From an uncultured Roseburia sp. (lineage in GTDB: Bacteria; Bacillota; Clostridia; Lachnospirales; Lachnospiraceae), in assembly GCA_947383215.1 (NCBI GenBank), contig CANDCP010000001.1:99093-163092 (forward strand): a stretch of 64,000 bases of DNA, read 5' to 3'. The notes under the pieces were generated by a model. The model saw only the letters and a list, made by a program, of their open reading frames with translations, was not told the origin of the DNA and did no database searches. Shown piece by piece: positions 1 through 7,170 of the stretch. The stretch's first letter is position 1, and each line of letters opens with the position of its first letter. A program made the translations under genes and the position numbers.

Positions 1-277
1 CTGCCCATGGTTCTTCTTCATTGGCTACTTTTTTTATTATAACCGCTAAATCTTGTGCAATCGCATATATCTCCCCTCTAGCTTGAGCAATATGATTTCC
101 AGTCTCTATTAATGTAGCCATTGGCAATACCAGTATTGTTTTGCCATTAATTTCCTCTGTTATTTTACTTGATACACGTTCATAATTCCACTTGTCATTA
201 ATCGGCCCCGCATCATCCATGTAAGGAACTTTTAAATAAACACATAATATGTTTGTATCAATAATAAGTACCTTCAC
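1..277 (-). CDS. PIN-like domain protein, 3' end beyond window
   Basis: The gene starts at a GTG (277-275) with AGGAGG seven bases upstream and stays open for 92 codons to the window edge, so the C-terminus is missing. The N-terminus reads VKVLIIDTNILCVYLK, the first strand of a PIN nuclease fold with its conserved early Asp (Asp7), and a second acidic residue follows in LIETGNH near residue 64. PIN proteins are metal-dependent RNases, often toxins. It begins three bases after the stop of an AAA ATPase, so the two are probably co-translated and work as a pair. The fold call is from motifs only; substrate and activity are inference. Confidence 0.6.
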   Translation of the reverse strand, partial: MKVLIIDTNILCVYLKVPYMDDAGPINDKWNYERVSSKITEEINGKTILVLPMATLIETGNHIAQARGEIYAIAQDLAVIIKKVANEEEPWA

Positions 278-279
278 GC

Positions 280-1491
280 CTATCCCTCCTTAGCAAGTGC
301 ACTCTCGATTTTCCCATTACTAGTTAAATCACCAATATTCCCTGATGCAATCAGTTTAGGCAATTCATCAATTTCTTCCAATAATGTTAATTCACTTTCT
401 CCAGCGTGCGTTCGATGAGCTACCGTAATAAATGGTATCATTGTCGTCCCAGCCTCATTTAGTAATGCGGGATTATGTGTTGTGATAATAACATCAATGT
501 TTCTTTCTGCACCTAAATCTTTTAACATTTCTAATAATATCTGCGATCTGGAAGGGTGTAAACCATTGTCCACTTCTTCAATTACAACTAGCTTATTCAT
601 TTTTGTTGTCAACATGGTTACAACAATTGCAAGGAATCGTAAAGTTCCATCCGACATACCTCGCGCATCTACAATGTTCTCTCCATTGTTCCCCCAAGAC
701 TCTTTACAGTATAGCATTGCGTCAGTATTAAACTTACCAACACTTTCCACCCATATTTCTTTAATGTCCTTTTCAGGAATATCTTTCAGATATAAAGTCA
801 ATTTGCCCTCTATCTTCTTTTGTTGTGCCTCATCCATAGCAGCCAATACACCTGCAATATTTGATGCATCCGGAAGTAATTTATCAGAAATTGTAGAATA
901 ATCTCTCATATGGTTCGGAATTGGATTAAGTACAAAAATTCCACTCAGTTCTTCCAAAATACGTATAACAACACCTATCGTTTCTTTTTTACGTAACTGT
1001 AAGTTTTTTGCTTGATATAAAATTGCTGTATTTCTATTTAAATCAAAATTCTGTCCTTTTCCTTGATTTCCTGTTGCAAAATATGTCGGAATATTTAACA
1101 AATGAGAGTCTTTTATATTTGTATAAAACATTCTTTTCGTATTTTGCATCAACTTTTCTTCCGTAATTAACGCTTTTGCTTTATCGACTTCAACAGTAAT
1201 AGAATAACTATAGTCCTGACCATCATATTCAATCTCTGTTTCAATTTTGAATTGATTTGTCCCTTGCCTACAAACCCAATCTACCCCTCCACGAATTGGA
1301 GAAATATTCTGATCTCCTTTAATTGATTGATAAACTTCTAGTCCTGATGCAATTCTGCTTAAAAAAACAAGAGCATCTAACGCATTAGATTTGCCACTAG
1401 AATTCGTACCTATAATGATAGTAAGCGGATCAATATATAATATACTATCATTATAGCTTTTCCAATTAACAAGCCGTAAACTTTTGATCAT
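280..1491 (-). CDS. AAA family ATPase (SMC/RecF-like), partner of PIN-like protein
   Basis: A protein of 403 residues. It has Walker A GTNSSGKSN at about residues 28-36, an ABC-type signature MSDGTLRFLAI in the C-terminal third, Walker B LVVIEEVDNGLHP and a switch histidine in TTHNPALLNE. This is the compact ATPase type found in OLD-like and other two-gene defence modules. An ATG lies 15 bases further upstream (1506), but GGAGGA is inside that extension and is well placed for the ATG at 1491, so I use 1491. It is followed immediately by the PIN-like gene. By analogy with ATPase-plus-nuclease pairs, the ATPase would sense or regulate and the PIN protein would cut. That role is inference. Confidence 0.8.
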   Translation of the reverse strand: MIKSLRLVNWKSYNDSILYIDPLTIIIGTNSSGKSNALDALVFLSRIASGLEVYQSIKGDQNISPIRGGVDWVCRQGTNQFKIETEIEYDGQDYSYSITVEVDKAKALITEEKLMQNTKRMFYTNIKDSHLLNIPTYFATGNQGKGQNFDLNRNTAILYQAKNLQLRKKETIGVVIRILEELSGIFVLNPIPNHMRDYSTISDKLLPDASNIAGVLAAMDEAQQKKIEGKLTLYLKDIPEKDIKEIWVESVGKFNTDAMLYCKESWGNNGENIVDARGMSDGTLRFLAIVVTMLTTKMNKLVVIEEVDNGLHPSRSQILLEMLKDLGAERNIDVIITTHNPALLNEAGTTMIPFITVAHRTHAGESELTLLEEIDELPKLIASGNIGDLTSNGKIESALAKEG

Positions 1492-2047
1492 TGTCATTTC
1501 CTCCATATCTCTTATTTTAATGCCTAATAATACATCTTAGGTCTATTCCCATTTACATTAGTATTCTAAATTCTTAATACAAAACATACTATCAAAATAT
1601 CATTTTCACGATATATTACTCTGGCAACATAATTCAGATTGACTTCAAATATATTCCACCAAATATAAATACAGCAGACAACTGGAAAGACTGTCCGCCA
1701 TATAAAATAATCTGTAATAAACTTTTCATCACTCGAACTCGGCAAATTCAGTTTATCTCATAATCTATTTTGTTTAATTTCATATATCTAATCGCCAAGT
1801 TTATACTTCAATTATGTACTATATTTAGGCTTACTGATTTTCTGTTACCAAAATGTTGCCATAAACAAATTATAACTATAAATGCCCAAAAGATCAATAT
1901 ACTAATATTTAAGAAATCCAAAAGTTAATTAACGCTAAAAGTCATTTACAGGCTAAATCAATCAAATCTTTGAGTTGGTAATTGATATTTTTCTGTTTTA
2001 TGCTCTACCCAATTCAAATACACATTATATACATATGATAGGTAATC

Positions 2048-2284
2048 TTATGGACTACCTGCCATATAAAACAAATCCCCTCCTATTAACATTCTACGAC
2101 CAAACTTCTGAAAAGAACGCTCTTTCACTCGTTGCAATCTAATATCCCGTGGAACATCAAGCAATATGACATACTGAAAAAATGAATATAACCCTTCCCC
2201 ATAATCTCTTATAACAGAAGCAAGAATAAAGTTTTGATGTGTTCGCATCTCACAAAACAAACGTTCTGCTGCATCTCCACAAAC
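2048..2284 (-). pseudogene. Fragment of a P-loop (kinase-like) NTPase
   Basis: About 79 in-frame codons bounded by stops on both sides, with no credible start. The segment QYVILLDVPRDIRLQRVKER followed by SFQKFGRRMLIGGDLF looks like the strand plus Arg-rich lid region of small P-loop kinases of the AAA/shikimate-kinase type. The Walker A half is absent upstream, and the frame ends just after GGDLF. I read it as a truncated remnant. The parent family is uncertain. Confidence 0.45.
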
Positions 2285-2362
2285 TCAATCTAAATAACTA
2301 TTCAATTCAAAGACACTTCTTCTGAGTCCTCCTCAACGGCGCCTCATTTAATCGAAACTTAC

Positions 2363-2391
2363 TTGAATTGCACATGTATCTATGCTATATT
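2363..2391 (+). promoter_or_regulatory. Sigma-A type promoter for the Cys/His-repeat protein
   Basis: The -35 box TTGAAT (2363-2368) and -10 box TATATT (2386-2391) are separated by exactly 17 bp, about 40 bp before the start codon at 2436. Confidence 0.55.
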
Positions 2392-2435
2392 GAAAACAAT
2401 AGAACCAAAAAATACGTAGAATGGAGGAAATAATA

Positions 2436-3032
2436 ATGAAAAGAAACGTTATGAAAACAGTTCTCATTTTAGTCACTGCAGTTACTGTTGCGCTGAATTC
2501 TACAGCAGCTTTGGCTCATGGGCACGGTCATGAAGGCGGGGCGCATCACAATAATTCTCAGGTATATGGTCCTTGCAGTGAAATTGGCTGCAATGAGATC
2601 GGGCAGCATACGCATGGGGAAAATTGTTATAACGGCCATTCCGGTTCTTGTGTGACTTATAGCCAGTGTACTGTATCAAATTGCAAAAAAAACGGAACGC
2701 ACGGCCACAATGGAGCGTATTATTGCGGACATTTCAACGGAAAAAATGTATACAGTCAATGTACTGTGTCCGGATGCACTAAGACGAAAAAACATAAGCA
2801 CAACGGAAAACATTATTATGGACATTCCAGTATCTGCAAAACATACAGCCAATGTACCGTGTCCGGATGCACTAAGGCGAAAAAACATAAGCACAGTGAA
2901 AAATATTATTATGGACATTTCAACGGCAAAAAAGTATACAGCCAGTGTACGGTTCCGGGATGCAAAAAAGCGAAAAAGCATAGGCACCATGGAAAATATT
3001 ATTATGGACATTCAAACATAAAGGCATACTAA
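2436..3032 (+). CDS. Secreted Cys/His-rich tandem-repeat protein
   Basis: A protein of 198 residues that starts at the ATG at 2436, which has GGAGG upstream; an in-frame ATG at 2421 overlaps that site and is less likely. The N-terminus is a signal peptide: basic start, a hydrophobic run TVLILVTAVTVALN and a likely cleavage after AALA. The mature protein opens with HGHGHEGGAHHN and then repeats a unit of about 26 residues roughly five times. The unit is Tyr-x2-Cys-x4-Cys, a Lys-rich stretch with HxH, then Tyr-Tyr-x-Gly-His. Regular Cys and His spacing suggests metal binding outside the cell. Middle copies are almost identical, showing recent repeat expansion. It has its own promoter and terminator. 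I do not recognise a named family. Confidence 0.7.
   Translation: MKRNVMKTVLILVTAVTVALNSTAALAHGHGHEGGAHHNNSQVYGPCSEIGCNEIGQHTHGENCYNGHSGSCVTYSQCTVSNCKKNGTHGHNGAYYCGHFNGKNVYSQCTVSGCTKTKKHKHNGKHYYGHSSICKTYSQCTVSGCTKAKKHKHSEKYYYGHFNGKKVYSQCTVPGCKKAKKHRHHGKYYYGHSNIKAY
2565..3017 (+). repeat. In-gene tandem repeats of about 78 bp
   Basis: Coding repeats underlying the five Cys/His units. Copies 3 to 5 share long identical stretches, for example the one encoding YSQCTVSGCTK. The first two copies are more diverged. The repeats stay in frame. Confidence 0.7.
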
Positions 3033-3113
3033 TTTAACTGGACAAAATCAAAAAAAGCTATAAATCGGCGCGCTGCCCGTCAAGCAGACAACCGAAAAAA
3101 CAAAAATTTTTTC

Positions 3114-3141
3114 TACCCGGTGTTATGCCGGGTATTTTTTT
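3114..3141 (+). terminator. Rho-independent terminator after the repeat protein
   Basis: Stem TACCCGG (3114-3120) pairs with CCGGGTA (3128-3134) across a 7-nt loop and runs into a T tract. It lies about 80 bp after the stop at 3032. The remaining 3033-3339 gap holds no further feature I can support apart from the ribosome binding site of the sigma gene. Confidence 0.85.
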
Positions 3142-3339
3142 ATCAAAGAATTTTCACACTCTGAAAAACGAATGCATCAACCTATCCGAGTTTCAAACAG
3201 AAGAAGCTTTATACCAGCAGCGTAAAAATTCTCGATTACAATAGAGCCAGATCCGCCCTTGAGGTATTTAAAAAATTATATTTTTCCTGTCACACGGCGG
3301 CCTTTCCGTTGTCTAATGAAATATAGGAGGTAAACGGCC

Positions 3340-4185
3340 ATGAAAAAAATAACGGACGAAGAACTATTGGATTTAATTGAAAAAGCGACTGCCGGAGATA
3401 AAAAGTCTCTGGAAACCGTCATTCTTGGCGTACAGGATCTAGTGTTTAACCTTTCCCTGCGTATGCTCGGCACTTTCCCTGATGCAGAAGACGCCACGCA
3501 GGATATCCTGTTAAAGATCATGACGCACCTGTCCTCTTTTAAGGGGGAAAGCGCATTTTCCACCTGGGTATTTCGCATTGCGACGAACCATCTGAAAAAT
3601 TACCAGAAGCATATGTTCGCAAAATTCCCCCTTAGTTTCGAATTCTATGGGGATGATATTAAAAACGGAAACATCGACGATGTCCCCGATCTCACGCAGA
3701 ATGTGGAGAAAACTATTCTGGCAGAAGAACTGAAACTGTCCTGCACGAACGTCATACTTCAGTGTCTTGATACGGAAAGCAGATGTATCTTTATCTTAGG
3801 GACGATGTTCAAGGTAGATAGCAGGATTGCGGGCGACATTCTGGGCGTCACCCCGGAAGCTTACCGGCAGAGGCTTTCCAGAATCCGTGCAAAAATGGCG
3901 GATTTCTTAAAGGAATACTGCGGCGAGTATGGAAACGGAACGTGCCGCTGCGCGGACAGGGTCAATTATGCCATCAAAAATCACAGGATCAGTCCTGCGC
4001 AGCTGTATTTCACTTCTGCCATCCCCCAAAGCACCGTGCTCGAAGTAAAAGAGGCTATGGAAAACATTGATGATCTTTCACAGGAATTTGCTTTTTGCAA
4101 AACCTATCAGTCGCCGGAAAGCCTGAAAGAATTTATCCAAAAATTCTTAGACGGAACCTCCTGTTCCGTTGTCATGAATGCGTAG
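3340..4185 (+). CDS. RNA polymerase sigma factor, ECF type with C-terminal extension
   Basis: A protein of 281 residues started at ATG 3340 with AGGAGG nine bases upstream. Sigma region 2 spans about residues 25-90 (LVFNLSLRMLGTFPDAEDAT, then the promoter-melting stretch FSTWVFRIATNHLKN). Region 4 with its helix-turn-helix spans about 140-190 (AGDILGVTPEAYRQRLSRIR). A further 90 residues follow that are not part of a minimal ECF factor; they begin with a Cys cluster (YCGEYGNGTCRC) and may bind metal or replace a separate anti-sigma factor. No anti-sigma gene is adjacent. The next gene is a DUF2461 protein. Target promoters cannot be read from this window. Confidence 0.85.
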   Translation: MKKITDEELLDLIEKATAGDKKSLETVILGVQDLVFNLSLRMLGTFPDAEDATQDILLKIMTHLSSFKGESAFSTWVFRIATNHLKNYQKHMFAKFPLSFEFYGDDIKNGNIDDVPDLTQNVEKTILAEELKLSCTNVILQCLDTESRCIFILGTMFKVDSRIAGDILGVTPEAYRQRLSRIRAKMADFLKEYCGEYGNGTCRCADRVNYAIKNHRISPAQLYFTSAIPQSTVLEVKEAMENIDDLSQEFAFCKTYQSPESLKEFIQKFLDGTSCSVVMNA

Positions 4186-4283
4186 GAGGAAGGCAAATGC
4201 GAAGCATTTCTGGAATGCCTTCCGACGAAATGGCAGGTGACGCAAAGCGGCGCGTGCCGCTACCAATTAGGAGGAACGAAAAA
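4186..4283 (+). promoter_or_regulatory. Structured spacer with two start sites before the DUF2461 gene
   Basis: This 98-nt spacer folds into two clear hairpins. The first is GGAAGGC (4188-4194) with GCCTTCC (4217-4223), enclosing AAATGC (4195-4200) paired with GCATTT (4204-4209). The second is AGCGGC (4246-4251) with GCCGCT (4256-4261). AGGAGG at 4184-4189 would serve an ATG at 4197 that is in frame with DUF2461 and adds 29 residues. A second AGGAGG (4269-4274) serves the usual ATG at 4284. The string GTGACGCAAAGC is shared with c-di-GMP-I riboswitches, but the rest of that fold is not evident. Confidence 0.4.
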
Positions 4284-4967
4284 ATGAATACACAGCTTAT
4301 TATGAATTACCTTTCGGATTTACGAGAGAACAATAACCGGGAGTGGTACCATGAACATAAAGCAGAAAACAAAGCGGCAAACACAGAATTTGAAGCATTG
4401 ATCGGGGCGCTGATCCTTCGGATCGGTGAATTTGATTGCAGCGTGCTGCATCATGAACCGAAAAGCCTTACCTTTAAGCTGGCGAGGGATACCAGATTCA
4501 GCCACGATAAGTCGCCTTATAATCCGGCGTTCCGTGCCCATATTTCTTCAAAGGGAAAGCTGCCGGTTCCCGTCGGCTATTATCTTATGATAAAACCCGG
4601 CGGACAGTCCTTTTTAGGCAGCGGCCTGTTTGCAGATATGTTCAAAGACGCAACGGCAATGGTTCGGGACTATATTGTCGAAAACGGCAGAGAATTTGAA
4701 AATATCATCCATGATCCGGAATTTGAGAAATATTTTTCGGTACAAGGATCGGCGCTTAAAAATGTCCCTGCCGGATATGATAAGGAACACCCGCAGGCAG
4801 AATACTTAAAATTTAAGAGCTGGTATCTGGAATATCCGCTCAAAGATGAAGAACTGCAGGACGCCGAACCATTTCTCACAAAGGCAACTGAACTTTTCCG
4901 CATTATGAAGCCGCTTAACGATTACCTGAATAAGGCCCTTGCAGGTTTTCAGATGCCCGCAAGGTGA
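4284..4967 (+). CDS. DUF2461 family protein
   Basis: A protein of 227 residues that begins MNTQLIMNYLSDLRENNNREWYHEHK, the standard opening of DUF2461 proteins (Leu-rich helix then NNNREWF/Y). Later conserved elements are RDTRFSHDKSPYNP, GYYLMIKPGGQSFLGSG and the LKFKSWYLEYP segment. The family has no established biochemical role. The start at 4284 matches family length and has its own AGGAGG. It follows the sigma factor on the same strand and may be co-transcribed with it. Confidence 0.85.
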   Translation: MNTQLIMNYLSDLRENNNREWYHEHKAENKAANTEFEALIGALILRIGEFDCSVLHHEPKSLTFKLARDTRFSHDKSPYNPAFRAHISSKGKLPVPVGYYLMIKPGGQSFLGSGLFADMFKDATAMVRDYIVENGREFENIIHDPEFEKYFSVQGSALKNVPAGYDKEHPQAEYLKFKSWYLEYPLKDEELQDAEPFLTKATELFRIMKPLNDYLNKALAGFQMPAR

Positions 4968-4972
4968 TAAAG

Positions 4973-5032
4973 CATAGTTCTAAGGTTATCACAAATAAAT
5001 GCAAGCACTTTTTGTGATAACTACGAACTATG
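4973..5032. repeat. 60-bp imperfect palindrome
   Basis: Outer arms CATAGTTC (4973-4980) and GAACTATG (5025-5032), inner arms GTTATCACAAA (4985-4995) and TTTGTGATAAC (5011-5021), 15-nt loop. There is no T tract directly after it, so it is either a weak two-way terminator or a small inserted palindromic element. It sits between DUF2461 and toxin-antitoxin relics. Confidence 0.6.
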
Positions 5033-5067
5033 TACAAATTATTTTATATTTACTTCGTAAGTGCGGT

Positions 5068-5145
5068 ATGGATTATATGACAACCAAAGAAGCCGCCCTC
5101 ATGTATCTTTTCGGGTTTGACACTGTTGTCTATGCTCAACTTTAA
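5068..5145 (+). pseudogene. N-terminal fragment of an HTH/excisionase-like protein
   Basis: The 25-codon frame opens MDYMTTKEAA, the typical start of small excisionase-like helix-turn-helix proteins of clostridia (normally continuing into a WGIS-type helix). It diverges at once and stops at 5145. It is converged upon by the Doc relic on the other strand. Confidence 0.4.
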
Positions 5146-5234
5146 TCATTACCAAACGATTGAAACGGATTATTTAACGCCAAATCCAGCATTCCTTCAT
5201 CACGAATACCGCTATCGAAATTCAGCCCGCCATC
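5142..5234 (-). pseudogene. Fragment of a Doc (death-on-curing) toxin
   Basis: A stop-bounded 30-codon frame on the minus strand contains SGIRDEGMLDLALNNPFQSF, closely matching the conserved segment of Doc/Fic-type toxins that precedes the catalytic HPFxDGNKR motif. The catalytic part is missing, and the frame ends in a stop after FGND. This is a deletion remnant of a type II toxin-antitoxin locus. Confidence 0.6.
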
Positions 5235-5254
5235 TCAAAAACCAGACTGCGGTA

Positions 5255-6130
5255 TCAGGCGCAATCACACTGCTTGAGAACCGGAAAATCCTCCCGTCCG
5301 CCGATGACGACTTCCCCTTCGGCATTCTCATCATCCATGATAACCTCCCCCACTTCCGGCGCGAAGATTTTTCCGGACAATGGATTCTTAATGCTGGCAA
5401 CCCTGGTTGTGACGGTTGCCTCCACCTGGGATTTCTCAAAAGCAAGATCCGTATCTATCATTTCACAGTTAATCAATTTCAGATTTTTACAGTAGCATAA
5501 CGGCTGCGTGCCGATAATCTTACAGTTTTCCAGCGTAAGCCCCTCGGAATACCATGCCAGGTACTCTCCGTTCACAACGCTGTTTTTTACCGTTACATTC
5601 TCGGAATGCCAAAACGCATCCTTTGTGTCAAAGGCGCAGTCCTCAAACACGGCGTTACGGATATACTGAAAAGAATATTTACCTGTAAACCGCACGTCCT
5701 CAAAACGCAGGTTTTCGGAACGCATCATAAAATACTCGCTCTGCGCCGTACTGCGGCGCATTTCAATATTTCTGACCGACCAGCCAAACTCTGGGGAGAC
5801 GATATCACAGTTCTCAATGATAACGTTACTGCACTCCCGAAGCGCCTTAATCCCATGCATCTTCGTACCTGTGATTTTAATGCGGTCGGAATACCAAATC
5901 GCCGCCCTGCAATGTTCTGTCATCTTTGAATCCCTGATTGTCAGTCCGTGGTCGTGCCAGAACGGATAGCGCAGATTAAAAAAGCATTGTTCCGTTTCTA
6001 TTTCCCGTCCTTCCTTAAACGCGCTCTCCCCGTCGGCAGGGCCGTCAAAGAAACAGTTTCTGACCGTCACACCATTGCACCCGTAAAGCGCTCTTTCCAT
6101 GTCAAACGTCTGATTTTCAATCACTTTCAT
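5255..6130 (-). CDS. DUF3737 family right-handed beta-helix protein
   Basis: A protein of 291 residues beginning MKVIENQTFDMERALYGCNG. The whole chain is built of short repeats of the type V-x-N-C-x-F/I with aromatic residues (for example VIIENCDIVSPEFGW, VFEDCAFDTKDAFWHSENV), the ladder of a parallel beta-helix as in pectate-lyase-like folds. There is no signal peptide, so it is probably cytoplasmic. The enzymatic role of DUF3737 is unknown. Its ATG overlaps the stop of a 32-codon frame (6127-6225). Confidence 0.85.
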   Translation of the reverse strand: MKVIENQTFDMERALYGCNGVTVRNCFFDGPADGESAFKEGREIETEQCFFNLRYPFWHDHGLTIRDSKMTEHCRAAIWYSDRIKITGTKMHGIKALRECSNVIIENCDIVSPEFGWSVRNIEMRRSTAQSEYFMMRSENLRFEDVRFTGKYSFQYIRNAVFEDCAFDTKDAFWHSENVTVKNSVVNGEYLAWYSEGLTLENCKIIGTQPLCYCKNLKLINCEMIDTDLAFEKSQVEATVTTRVASIKNPLSGKIFAPEVGEVIMDDENAEGEVVIGGREDFPVLKQCDCA

Positions 6131-6225
6131 TTCACGTTACCCCCGTCCTTAAATGTTCTTTCGATTTCGTCCAATCCGGAAAAAAGATCATTCCCTCTAC
6201 GTCTCTTAATCTTTGGAATTATCAT
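6127..6225 (-). CDS. Small 32-residue frame coupled to DUF3737
   Basis: It reads MIIPKIKRRRGNDLFSGLDE and ends with an ATGA overlap on the DUF3737 start, which would couple the two translationally. A GGGAG lies upstream of the ATG. It is basic at the N-terminus, has no membrane segment and no family I recognise. It could be a real microprotein or the tail of an older gene. Confidence 0.35.
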   Translation of the reverse strand: MIIPKIKRRRGNDLFSGLDEIERTFKDGGNVK

Positions 6226-6346
6226 AAATCAGATCTCCCTGTATATCAAATACTTATAATCAATGCAAATGAATAGAAAAAAACTATTCACATTTTACTC
6301 CGCAATTATGCTTTGCAGCCATGCTGAAATAAAAAGTTCCGGCGCG

Positions 6347-7114
6347 CTATCGCCATCCTAATGTACAGCTCATTTCATGCCACTCTTCACCGCCCCAGGT
6401 CGAATTCGCAATTCCGCGATCCGAAAAGCCGAACTTCTTATACATCTTCACTTTTGACTCCAGACAGGTGAGAACAACCTCTTTTCTGCCCTTCTCCCGC
6501 TCTCTTCGCAGATACTCAAACACAAGTTCTCTTCCAAGTCCCTGCCTCTGATACTCCGGCAATACATCCAGCCCCAGCAGCATGATATTTGTACCCTGCG
6601 GATTATGCAGTCTGACATCCGTAAAAAATTCATCCCTGAAACAATATTCATCCGTGGCAATCCCATTCAAAAATCCTGCTACTTTTCCCGTTTTCTTGTC
6701 CACTGCAACTAAAAAATATTCCTGCGCTGCCTCGATTCTCTCTATCATACTCTTCTTTGAACATGCCTCATTCGGCGGAAAACAAATCTGTTCTATCTCA
6801 ACCGCCTGCTTTATTTCGCTAAGTTCTATATTTCTAAATTCAAACTTCTCTAAAATATCTTTGTCAGACAAATTGTATTCCGCAAGCAATTGTCTCGCTT
6901 TTTCCTTCCCCTCTTCCGATAAATACACGCATTTATTCTTTCGGGGCTGAAACAGGAATCCCTTCTGCTCCATCTCATTTAAAGCGGCAAAATCATACCC
7001 CTTCCAACTGCTTTCTAAATACCGGCAATACTCATTATCCTCCTGAAATCTTGTAAGATATATGAGCATAAGTGATAATTCTTCAATTGCCTGTTCTCTT
7101 GTTTTCTTCTTCAT
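6347..7114 (-). CDS. DUF6429-like domain fused to GNAT N-acetyltransferase
   Basis: A protein of 255 residues. Residues 1-85 match the DUF6429 pattern, a small winged-helix-like domain (EELSLMLIYLTRF, SWKGYDFAALNEMEQKGF, VYLSEEGKEKA). Residues 90-255 are a GNAT domain with acetyl-CoA motif LGLDVLPEYQRQGLGRELV and a late KMYKKFGFSDRG strand. The acceptor is unknown. It lies 56 bases after the Wadjet-associated helicase on the same strand, so it may ride on that transcript, but no functional link is evident. Confidence 0.8.
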   Translation of the reverse strand: MKKKTREQAIEELSLMLIYLTRFQEDNEYCRYLESSWKGYDFAALNEMEQKGFLFQPRKNKCVYLSEEGKEKARQLLAEYNLSDKDILEKFEFRNIELSEIKQAVEIEQICFPPNEACSKKSMIERIEAAQEYFLVAVDKKTGKVAGFLNGIATDEYCFRDEFFTDVRLHNPQGTNIMLLGLDVLPEYQRQGLGRELVFEYLRREREKGRKEVVLTCLESKVKMYKKFGFSDRGIANSTWGGEEWHEMSCTLGWR

Positions 7115-7170
7115 ATCTATACCGCCTTTCCCTTTTATAGTCTACCGGCCGCTCCGATTAAAACCTTCGC

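Larger units (their letters stand above)
1492..2435. other. AT-rich decayed intergenic region
   Basis: No intact gene is visible between the AAA ATPase and the Cys/His-repeat protein. The stretch is very AT-rich and has short frames broken by stops. It holds one recognisable protein relic (2048-2284) and, at its right end, a promoter for the next gene. On the minus strand just beyond the relic a second short frame reads NWVEHKTEKYQLPTQ before a stop, possibly the displaced tail of another lost gene. Confidence 0.6.

Noticed and set aside
2565-3017. Possible CRISPR array
   Set aside because: Repeats are in frame, contiguous and encode the same peptide unit; there are no spacers and no cas genes.
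4186-4283. Firm call of a c-di-GMP-I riboswitch
   Set aside because: Only one conserved string matches; the paired core and the usual length are not evident, so it is kept as a question.
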